Shown one piece after another: positions 1 to 9,303 of a stretch of DNA of 14,263 nt (positions within the stretch are counted from its first letter, which is position 1; each line of letters opens with the position of its first letter). Made by a program: the position numbers and the translations under genes. The notes below the pieces were generated by a model. The model did not search any database, had not been told where the DNA came from, and worked only from the letters and a program-made list of their open reading frames with translations. Origin of the DNA: Pigoraptor vietnamica (Eukaryota; Opisthokonta; Filasterea); the NCBI GenBank assembly GCA_943704525.1, contig CALSCQ010003035.1, positions 1-14,263 on the forward strand, in the 5' to 3' direction.

Positions 1-113
<113 letters not shown>

Positions 114-127
114 GTCCGTTTGTGGCG

Positions 128-152
128 CTAATGTCGCTGCGCGTGTGAGCAG
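128..152 (+). other. Predicted branch site and 3' splice acceptor
   Basis: A CTAAT branch-like motif at 128-132 is followed about 20 nt later by CAG at 150-152. The reading frame is open from 153 onward, which makes the intron phase 2. The frame has no ATG near this point, which fits an internal exon boundary and not a translation start. The (TC)n tract upstream is the only long pyrimidine stretch. Confidence 0.6.
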
Positions 153-729
153 GAAAGCGAAGCGCAAGACATCGACTCGCCGGAAACGCACGAAGCGCGA
201 GTCTGCATCGTCCGGTGGCGAAAAGTCGTCGTCGTCGTCGTCGTCGAGCGAGGGTGAAGGCAGCGGCGAAGAAGAGGGAGCGTCGACGCCCGCGTCCAGC
301 GACGAAGGGGGCGCTGAGAGTGGCGCATCGCCCAAGAAGAAAGAGAAGAAGCGGCGCGAGAGGCGCAGCCGGGGCGAGGGCCGCAAGGAGAAAAAGGAGC
401 GCGCGCCCAAACCCAAAAAGTTGTCGGCCGCCGCCGCCGCACGCGCGAAGAAGTTCAAGTCGGATGAATTTGTGGAGACGAGCTCCGAGGACGAAGGGCC
501 GACGGCGGCGACGACTGCCTCTGAAGCGCAATCTGCGGATGCGTCCGAGTCCGCCGAGAAGAGCAGCGTCGCTGGCGATAGGGATGACAAGGACGTCGAA
601 ATGGCGGACGCTGGGAAGGAGGCCGAAGAGAAGGAGGGCGGGGACGACGCCGGCGCGGCGAGTGGCGGCGAGGGTGCCGGTGGCGCGCGCAAGCGGAGGC
701 GCATTGTCTCTGACGATGAGGACGAATGA
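153..729 (+). CDS. Terminal exon of a nuclear-type protein with a highly charged tail (partial)
   Basis: The exon encodes about 191 residues and ends at TGA 727-729. Its 5' exons lie outside the window. It opens with a basic KAKRK/RRKRTKR stretch, then a run of eight serines mixed with Glu/Gly, a Lys/Arg-rich block (KKKEKKRRERR), the segment KKFKSDEFVETSSEDE, an acidic Ala/Glu/Asp-rich region and a final RKRRRIVSDDEDE. Alternating basic clusters and casein-kinase-2-like SD/E sites are typical of disordered tails of chromatin and transcription-elongation proteins. The KFKSDEFV-SSEDE segment and the RRRIVSDDEDE end recall C-termini of the PAF1-complex subunit CTR9, but low-complexity similarity is weak evidence. 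The frame is rich in third-position G/C and has no stop. It converges on the minus-strand kinase gene, with the two stop codons about 205 nt apart. Confidence 0.6.
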
Positions 730-780
730 ATTGGGCCTCTCTGCCGAATAGTCGCAGTCGTATCTGTAATTGGCCTGGGC

Positions 781-812
<32 letters not shown>

Positions 813-821
813 GTGTGTGTG
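781..821. repeat. (GT)n microsatellite in convergent 3' spacer
   Basis: A GT tract with one GC interruption lies in the 205-nt spacer (730-934) between two convergent stop codons. I see no canonical AATAAA in the spacer for either gene. It must hold both 3' UTR ends unless the transcripts overlap. Confidence 0.93.
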
Positions 822-934
822 CAAAAACAATTGTGGGAAAGCAGGCGTCTGTCGTTTACTGCACTGGTCATAGACAGCCCACCCACGGGGCGGCCTTTCA
901 CTCTCCCCCAATAGAACTCAACGCGCCTCCAACG

Positions 935-2742
935 TCACGACGTGTTCGCGGGGGGCGGCGCGGGGGCCGGTGTGCGGTCGACGACGATGGCGTCTGCGGG
1001 CGGCGCCGTGGGCTGATCGCGGATGAGGTGCAGCTGGGCAAAGTTGAACTTGTCGCTGTCTGGGTGCGGCACAATGCCGAGCTCTCGCTTCTCCTGGAAG
1101 TCTTTGCGGTCGACCTCGAGCCACTTGCGCATGCCGTTCTTCTCCTTCTCAATCTTGGCGCGAAGGCGGTCGAGTTCGGCCCTGGTGGGACAAAGGGAGT
1201 CAGGCCACGAAACGGACGTTACGAAGCTAGCGAGCGAAAACATGCACCCCAAAAACACACACACACACACACAGCGTATGAAATTCTGCTCACACAAAAC
1301 CGCCGCTTTGCAGCAGCAACAGTCACGGCCGTGAACCACGCACCACCAGGGCTCATAGATAACAAAAAATATCCTCACGCAAATGTTCATACTGACAATA
1401 CACGCATCAAATCAACAAACGTATGAATTTCTGCTCACACAAAACCGCCGCTTTGCAGCAGCAACAGCACGGCCGTGAACCACGCCACCACCAGGGCTCA
1501 TAGATAACAAAAAATGTCCTCACGCAAATGTTCATACTGACATTATACACACATCAAATCAACAAACGTATGAAATTCAGTCACAGCCTCACACAAAATG
1601 TTCGTACCGACAACACACACCAAACATATGAGATTCTGCTCACAGAAAACTGCTGGTTTGCAGTCGTGGCCGTTAACCGCGCCCCACACTTAACAAAAAA
1701 CGGCCTCACGCAAATCAACACACATACTCAATCAACAAGTATGAGATTCTGCTCATGCAAAACTGCCGCTTTAGCCCCTAGCCAGAATAGTCAACCAACA
1801 AAATCTTCATACTGACAACACACACTACATTCCCTCCCCCTTTTCCCAGCCGTGGCGGCCCGTGACGTCACTCCCCCCAATCACTCACTTGTGAGCGCCA
1901 CGTAGCAGGTTCTTGCGGTCGTGGTGGTATCGCTCGAGGTCCTCCTTCTCCTTCGCGTTCGACTCTGTCAGCCGCTGCTGCTCCTCCAGCTGCGCCTTGG
2001 AGAACTTGAACGTCTGCGGGAAACAGAGAAGGAAACGTCAGCATGGGTGTCACGGCCACAGACGAATGCCAATATCAACTTCGTAATCGAAACTTGTGCA
2101 AGCACCACCCAACGAAAGAGCCGCTCTCACCCAATGAATAATGCGCTATATGCGGTTGCCCATACCACCGATTCACCTTCGCACCAACACGCGCAGACAC
2201 ACACCTCCGACTGCAGGAGCTGTTCCTTGTACTGCTCGAAATCCTCCCGCTGTTTCTTGCGAATCGTTCGCCGCTCAATTTCGGTGGGCGCGTCAGGCTC
2301 GACGAGTAGCTGTGTGGCGAGAGAGAACGAGAGGTGAGCCTCTCCATGTTCCAATTTACCACCGTTGTACACGCACACGCGCAACAAAGAAATGACAGAG
2401 AATGCACGCCATTCAGGCGCACGTACGCGCGCGCACACACGGCGCACCTCCTTCTTGAAGCGCTTTCGCATGTCGTCCTCCATCTTCTTCAGCGTCTTCG
2501 AGTGGTGGCGCTTGTCCGCAATGTGCCGCTTCTGCAGCTCTTGCTCGGAGCGCTCGTGGATAATAATGAGCTGCGCGTGCTCAATCCGGTGCTGTTCGGC
2601 CTGCGATTGGGAGAAGAAGAGCGGGGCGAAATGGGGCTGTTGGCGCCCGGGACAAAAGGTGCACACATACAGAGCCGCAAACAAACAGCGCACGCACGCA
2701 CACACACATACACGCACGCACGCACGCACACACACACACACG

Positions 2743-2841
<99 letters not shown>

Positions 2842-5800
2842 GGTGCTCCTCGATAAGCGCGTGCGTTTGACCGCCGTGCTGCAGCATGAGCTCGTGCTCC
2901 ACGTCCTGATGCCGCAGCTGGAGCTCATGGCGCGCAGACAGGTGTCCGGCGAGCATGTCGAAAACCTGAGAGAGGGGGAAGGGAGAATGATGAGCACGTG
3001 CTCGAGAGAGTGTGCGTGTGTTGCAAGCGGCGCAGAACGAGACGGACAAAACGTGTGCAAACGCTCGATCCGATTTTCCCGCCGGACAAAAGTACCTTGA
3101 GGCAGTGCTCGTGGAGAAGGCGTTCAATCTTGTCGCGCTGCTGCGTGCCCAGCCGTGCCGTCTCGCTCTCCAGCAGCTCATGCATGCGCTGCGCAAACTG
3201 GCGGTCCATTTCGGCCGTCAGCGTCGCAATCTCCTCCTTCTGCCGGCGCTTGAGCTCGCGATCGTCCTGCGCAGCGCAACACAGAGAGTGGGAGGTCAGC
3301 AGGTGCGAGAGAGAGGCACGCTGAAAGGAGAGGGGGGGGGGGGGGGGGGGGGGGGAAGCGTCGAAGAAGACTACACGTTCGCATGCATCCCCGTTTGCGT
3401 GCGCGCGGCGCACCTTTCCGTCCTTCCCAGCCTTCTTCTGGTTCTTCTCGAGCTCCTTCACGCGGTCCTTCACGAGCAGCTTGTGCTGCTTGAGTTGCCG
3501 CTTCTCACTGCGGTGTTATTTTGGACAAGACGCGTCAAAGGTTGTTGCGTGCATGTGGCAGTGCGTGTTCGTGTGCATATGCGGCATGTGCGGCCGCGCG
3601 CGCGCAATGTATGAGTGTACTCACTTGTCCTTGAGCGCGTCGAGCAACCGCCGCTTCTCGCCCGCGTGCGCGCGCTGCATGGCGTCGAGTTCGTCCCGCT
3701 GGTCTTTCCTCAGCTTCTCCAGTTCCGACTCGTGCACCTGCGCGTCACCCACACACCCTTTAATTCCTTGGAGAAAGCGAGAACACAGAAACAGCGGCAA
3801 TTTCACACAAGCAAACACAAACACAGCCAGCGCAGTGCGCAGTGCAGAGAAACGAAATCGCACCTTCGCGAGCGACTCGAGCTCCCGCGTGTGTTGCCGG
3901 CGGAGGAGCTCGATGTCCAGCTGCTGCTTCGACACGAGCGTCTTGACCGCCTTCTGTTGGCGCGCCTTGCTTCGGCGCAGCTCGCGCATCTGCGGCAGTT
4001 CGTTTCGATGGATGATAGAGGGTAAGCATTGCACAAACACGGTGAGAATGCGTCCTGACGGCATGCATGCGAACAGTACGATGAAACGATGAATACGATG
4101 GACCGACGGCGTATTGTTCCACGCAGAGATCTACGACACGCGTCAAAGTGGACAATGTCGGGGTGCCGCACCTGTCCCTGCAGCAAGTCCCTCTCCTGCT
4201 TCGACGCCTCGGCCTTCTCGCGCACCAGGAGGTGACGCGGGCGAATAGTGTCCGTCGCGCGTTCCAGTACTTGTTGCTGCACGCAAGGAATAACAAGAGT
4301 GAGGCGGCATCGGGAGCGGGTTCGAATACGCACTCCGACAAAACTGGCACACACAGGCGTCTGTTCCAAGGCATACAAACCATCCAAACCATCCAGACAA
4401 GCACACTATTCATAACAATAACCTGTCGCCCAAATGAGAAAATGTCCACACACACCTTCGCTATTTGCGCCGCGCGCGCCTCCGCGGTTGACGGTCCGGG
4501 GTCCGCCGTTGTTCCGCTGACGTCCACGGCGCTGTCCGTGTCGCCGTTGGTCGATTGGCTCTCGCTCGACTCCTGCACGGCAACATTAACTCACGTTAGA
4601 AGACAGAGGAGGAGAAAGAAGAATGCATATGTATGTGTGTATGTGTGTGCGCGTTGTATACATACACGCACAGCCAATGCACACATGCAATCCCACAACA
4701 TCCACAACGTGCACCCACGTCGTCGTCCACGCGGGCCTGGCTGAGGCCGCGCATGATCTCCTCGTAGTCAATCATCTTGACGGCCTCCTTCGAGCGCTGC
4801 ATGAGCGCCGCGAGCAGCGGCCGCACGGCCTCCTCGTCAATCTTCATGAACGGGTGGCGCAGGAGGTCAAACGCCGTCCACCGGCGGTCGGGATCCTTCT
4901 CCAGGCACTTGGAAAGGAAATCCTTGAACTCGGAAGACCTTAAATGGTGCGCACAGTAGGAAAGGAATAATGTCAGTGATACTATTACAAGCCGCACTCG
5001 GCCTTATAACCGGATCGAGACACTTTTGAGCAGTCGCAACAAAAACGCAGTCGCACCATTCGTTGGATGCCAATTGTGGCGCATCGCTTTGGGGAATGTG
5101 AAAGAGGGCGCTCATCGCGTGCAGCTTAAAGTGCGGAGGTTTGAGCTCGGCTGCATTAGAAGTTTTTGCGCAGGTTAGAGACATTCCCGCGCATACATGC
5201 GTGCGCGGAGTGTGCGAGTGCGAGTGAATGTGTGCATATAGTGTGTGTTGAGCATAAGTGCATGCTACGTGCCAGAGGACAGATGCGCGCAATTCACACA
5301 GGCCGCCCGCACCCACCGAGCTCGATGCACGTGATCCCGAGGGACCATATGTCCACCTTCGTGTTGTATGTGCCCGTCTCCATCGCAGTGATCAGTTCAG
5401 GCGCCATCCTGCGCACGAACACGCGCAACGCGGGTGTTACGACACGTGCTGTTTCATGTGTCGAGTGCGCTAATGGCGGTGAAGTGTGCCTCTCCGATTC
5501 GAATTCGAGTGCGTGGGCCAGAGGGATAGGAGAGGAGGTGGGGAGGCCTAATTCGAGTGTTTCCGGATCCAGCAAAGCCGTACCAGTATGGTGTGCCAAT
5601 AAACGTGTTGGCCCTGTCGTCCGCCGACTCCAGCTCTCGTGAGGCACCAAAGTCCACTGTTGGCAATTGTGGGCCTCAGGGACGGCAAATTGGAAGGCAC
5701 ACGTAGTCGCTGCACGCACTCTCACGCGCATGCACAATAAAACACACACATTCACGCACACGCACACGCGGGCGCACTCACACAAAACACAACATGTGTG

Positions 5801-7377
5801 CACAACACCCCAGTCGTGCGCAACATACCGAGCTTCACTATGCCCTGCTCATTCAGTAGAATGTTGCCGCCTGCGGACACGCACGTGTACCAACACATCA
5901 GTCAAGACAACACCCAAAACAAAGCCTTCCTTAGGTCCCGCCACCACTCCTCCACATATGCAGACGCGCAATGCCTACACTCGTCCACAGCCACGCGCTA
6001 TTGGAGGAGTGGGCAATCGCGGACAGCACGGCTCACAAAGACTCCTCGGCGCAGCAAGCCCATTCCCACCCTTAATGTCGCGATGAATCTTGTTGTTTTG
6101 ATGGAGGTAATCAAGGCCCTGCAAAGAAATCGTCGTCCCAATTTCTTATCAAATCCGTCACACACACACACATGCACACACACACAAACGCACACACACA
6201 CACCCGCACACATGCACACGCACACGCACACGCACACGCACACGCACACGCACAACGCACACGCACACGCACACACACACACACACACATGCGCGCGCAC
6301 ACACATATACACCCACACAGCGCGCAAACATAAAACACACACACACCTTGAGTACTTGGTACACAATAGCGGCGATTTCGACCTCCTGCAGCGGCTTCTT
6401 GAAAATTTCGAGTATGTCGTTGACAGAGCCCGCGCAAAATTCCATCGCAATCTGTGCGTCAACACACAGGTTAGAACGAGCCCTCGCACCCCACCAACAC
6501 AGTCCGTGATCGCGCGATCACACGCAGAGCTGCAGCCGCATGCGTGCGCACCAACAAAGCAAAGGTACGCGCCCGCGCGAAGAAGCACAGCTTCGCACAC
6601 AAGCACACGCACCCAGATAGTCTCGCCCTTCATGAAGCTGCCGTAATACTCGGTAATGTGGTCGTGTTTGCACGACGCCATGAACTTGATCTCCTTCACA
6701 ATGTCCTCAAGGTCCTGTGGCGGCCAAAAGGGCGCTTGTCAGCACGCGCACACCATATGTCACGCACGCACACCATGTGTCACGCACACACGCCGGTTCT
6801 TCTACACACGCACGCACACGCCGGTTCCACGCAGCCTCTAACAAACCGAGAAACACGACCAACACCCTTATCATCACATCTCTCGGAGGACGCACGTGCG
6901 CAAGACCCGTGCACACGGGACGCACCTCGTCCTTTGTGGCTGACATGCTCATCTTCTTCAGAGCCACGACCTTGTCAGTGCGTGTGTCCTTTGCCTGTTG
7001 TGCGACAAGGACAGGGGCCCGTTGACATGAGATGAGCACAACAGCGACACACTCGGCAGCGCGGAACACATTGCGCAAATACGCACACGCGCACACACAG
7101 ACTCATCACGCGTACACACGCACACACACGCGCGCGCATAAACGCACACTCAAATTTTACTCACGCGCTCACACGCATCCAACGAATGCATTCACACAAC
7201 AACACAAGCAAGCCGGCCATAACGCACCCTATACACGGAGCCCGTGCTTCCGTGGCCAATCTCCTTCATGTCCACAAAGACGACCTCGGGGTCTTCTTGC
7301 GACACGATGCCCTCCAGCCCCGCAAGCTGCGCCGCACGCGACGACGCGCGCTTGTTGGGCTTGTCCGACGCCACCAT
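935..7377 (-). CDS. TAOK: TAO-like Ste20 family serine/threonine protein kinase (21 exons)
   Basis: Spliced gene, join of 7377-7228, 6994-6926, 6714-6613, 6451-6347, 6118-6070, 5870-5829, 5656-5584, 5408-5317, 5150-5057, 4938-4719, 4572-4456, 4276-4172, 3989-3864, 3737-3625, 3507-3414, 3266-3096, 2965-2840, 2600-2448, 2309-2205, 2013-1889, 1181-935. This totals 2478 nt, 825 residues plus TGA. The kinase domain spans about residues 34-289: Gly loop [10 protein letters not shown] (40-49), ATP-binding Lys63, alpha-C Glu81, HRD 154-156, DFG 174-176, GTPYWMAPE 193-201. TAO hallmarks are EDPE before the Gly loop, [12 protein letters not shown] in exon 4, and [12 protein letters not shown] with SNEW in exon 9. 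After a Ser/Thr-rich linker (about 333-371), residues 372 to about 790 are predicted coiled coil, and the tail is Pro/Ala-rich. The start ATG has A at -3 and G at +4. TAO kinases activate MAPK cascades and, in animals, Hippo signalling. All key catalytic residues are present. Individual exon edges may be off by a few bases. Confidence 0.87.
1182..1888 (-). other. Intron 20 of the TAO-like kinase, unusually long
   Basis: At 707 nt this is three or more times the length of the other introns of the gene (117-239 nt). On the minus strand it starts GTGAGT at 1888 and ends CCACCAG at 1182, in phase 2. It is filled largely by a tandem repeat (annotated separately) and short (CA)n. No convincing additional exon was found in it. 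Confidence 0.75.
1276..1820. repeat. Decaying minisatellite, unit about 145 bp
   Basis: Copies begin near 1276 and 1421 (period 145) and are nearly identical. They share the blocks CAAAACCGCCGCTTTGCAGC, GGGCTCATAGATAACAAAAAA and AAATGTTCATACTGAC. A third copy starts near 1568 (period 147) but diverges early. Fragments resume near 1626 and 1739 with TATGAGATTCTGCTCA and GCCGCTTT. The array sits wholly inside intron 20 of the kinase gene. Confidence 0.88.
2694..2839. repeat. (CA)n tract, pure (CA)46 at the splice donor of intron 17
   Basis: An imperfect CACG/CA stretch passes into a pure (CA) run of about 46 units, 2747-2838. On the gene strand this is (GT)46, and its very first GT is the 5' splice site after exon 17 (exon ends CAG at 2840). 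The other 139 nt of intron 17 lack this repeat. Confidence 0.93.
3332..3355. repeat. (G)24 homopolymer in intron 15
   Basis: An uninterrupted run of 24 G on the plus strand, C on the coding strand, within intron 15 of the kinase. It ends about 65 nt upstream of the intron's acceptor, so it may form a distal polypyrimidine tract. Homopolymers this long are often miscounted by sequencing. Confidence 0.93.
6158..6346. repeat. (CA)n and (CACACG)n array in intron 4 of the kinase
   Basis: Dinucleotide CA runs flank a hexameric CACACG section around 6208-6270. On the coding strand the intron begins GTGTGTGTGTG at 6346, so the repeat again starts at the splice donor. The tract fills most of the 228-nt intron. 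Confidence 0.9.
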
Positions 7378-9303
7378 TCTCCCTCACACTCCCTCACACA
7401 CTCTCCGACACCCTCAATTCCTCAGCTCGCAGGACGGGTCCGTGTGTGCGCGTGGAGGGGAGGGGGGGCCGGACGACGGTCGCCCGCCACAGCGCAAATG
7501 CGCCCCCCTCACTCCCCCGAAACGACAACGATCGCACGCGCAATGAAATCGTCGAACGTCAACTGCGCACAGTAGAAATGACGATAAGAGGACCCCCCCA
7601 ATCACCCGACGAAGCTGCCGGGGCCCATACTCTGCGTCCACGCTGACCAATTCACGAAGCGCGCCAATGGATACTCGTATGAGTGCGTATTGGCTCGATT
7701 TGAAGCAGAGGACTATGTGCGAAAGAGTGTTTGCGTTGCGTTGTTCTACGAGTGCCGATTTCGCGCTGTCATTGCAACGCGCCCATGCGAGTGCAACTGG
7801 GGAAAGGGGTGCGTGTGAGTGTGTGTGTGTGTGTGTGCGTGCGTGCGTGCGCGCGTGCGAGACGAAACGACGGCGAACGGGACGGAAACTGTGGCATGGT
7901 TGCCGCTGTGTGCCGTCAACAACGGGTCACACGCCCAGTTGCGCACTTGAAACGACCACTGGGACATATCCGGGGTAGTGTGTTCAATGGTGTTATGTAA
8001 AAGGGGTTTACTGAGAGGGTGTGTGTTTTGCACGTATGTATGGCTAGTGTATGAAAACAAAGACACACATACGGGGTGAAGTTTGTGAAAATTTTGACTG
8101 GGTACTTGGCTGTCGTGTCCGGGGCTTTTATATTGAGATCGCGTCGAAAAATCCCCCCAATTTCAGCCCTCAAATTTCAATTTCGTAGCCAGTCGGGAAG
8201 ATGCATGTCTATTTTTGGACATCGGAAAAGTGTTACTGGCACCAGAGGTACCTTTCACTGCACAAGGACTGAAGGTTACACTGTTTTTTCTGTGCCGTTT
8301 TAAAACACCAAAACAACGCTCTCCCTCCACACGTCCCGCGCGCGCGCGAGTGCCCACACAAACTCATACCACGACGGAGTGAGACGCATGGCCGACGCCG
8401 GTTCGACTTCGAACATGCTCGTTACGAAATCGGGATGCAAAGCCGAGCCCCGGCAGTTCGTCACGCATCCACCGTATTGCGCATGCGTCCACGGCCGGCC
8501 ACCGCGCGCACCGGCAGCACAGCCATCGCCTCACTGGTATATACCCGACTCAATGGCCCCGACTCTTCGAATATTCCACAATCTAGCGGATGCCGGCACC
8601 AGACCCTGTCGCTACTGTGTCAGTGAATGACCAAGGCCGCGCCGGCCGTCCGACCCGTCAATGACGTCGACGGCCGGACGGACCGACGACCAACGCGCTG
8701 CGAACCTTCAGTTCCCGTCTGTGCCGAGCCGAGCGAGAAGCATGACACTGAGGGGGCGGCCTTGTGCTGCCGTGAATGCGAAGTTGGAAGCCTGACCGCC
8801 GGCGCCGGTTCGGGTAAGATGAAAAGGATTGCCTGAATTGAATATTGGGCCATCGGCATCAGCCTCCGGCGCGGGACGGCGGCGCTCGCTGCCTGATGTC
8901 GGAGCATATGCCTGCCGATAAATTACCGCGTGGTATTGGTCTCTGTCTCTCAGGGTGCGTCGTGACGCACTCGGCTGGGCGCCCGATAGGCCCCTAGAAG
9001 TTGGTAGCCGACTTAACTCTGCCGCCAGTATTGTTCCTTTGTCGTGCTTGTGGCCTTTGTTTTAAGTTTGCCTGCGAATTGCAGCTTGCGCGCAACCGCA
9101 CACCAATACGCAGCTTTTGTCGGGGCGTCTAAAATGTGTGGCTTTGTAAAGGCACTAGTCAGTACTTCTCAAGTTGCGGCGATTCCGTCGGCGTGCGCCG
9201 GTGCGCTAAAATTACAAGTCAAATTTCAGGGGCCCTGCTTTAGATTGAAGTGACAATTAAAAAAAAAAACACATGCACGGCATCAGAATCTATTCACTGA
9301 CAT
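7378..9303. other. Intergenic region without a supportable gene
   Basis: These 1.9 kb separate the ATG of the kinase from the stop of the upstream STAND gene on the same strand. The first ~90 nt above the kinase ATG read on the minus strand as purine-rich (GAGGGAGTGTGAGGGAG), a likely 5' UTR. A GT/GTGC tract lies at about 7812-7858. About 7970-8330 is AT-richer than its surroundings, and about 8380-8990 is GC-rich with a short 7-bp inverted match (8646-8652 with 8675-8681). An A11 run lies at 9259-9269. Short open frames on both strands (for example 8379-8630 plus and 8620-8907 minus) show no recognisable domain. I see no tRNA with paired A and B boxes. Confidence 0.6.
7812..7858. repeat. (GT)n/(GTGC)n microsatellite upstream of the kinase
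   Basis: GT units pass into GTGC and GC units. The tract is intergenic, about 440 nt upstream of the kinase start codon, and has the same repeat class as the intronic tracts. Confidence 0.85.

Noticed and set aside
898-1152. Alternative minus-strand frames over the last kinase exon (Arg-rich)
   Set aside because: They are out-of-frame shadows. The frame ending at 935 continues the phase and the coiled-coil character of the upstream exons.
2127-2837. Long open frames encoding Cys-Val (or Thr-His) repeats over the CA/GT tracts, also at 6000-6450 and 13650-14060
   Set aside because: They are translations of dinucleotide repeats within introns or spacers. The flanking real exons lie in spliced frames.
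8400-8412. tRNA-like B box (GGTTCGACTTC)
   Set aside because: No matching A box at the right distance and no foldable acceptor or anticodon stem around it.
8379-8630. Small plus-strand open frame of 83 codons with ATG
   Set aside because: It shows no recognisable domain, has rather Cys/Pro/His-rich composition as expected of random GC-rich sequence, and no splice or gene context.
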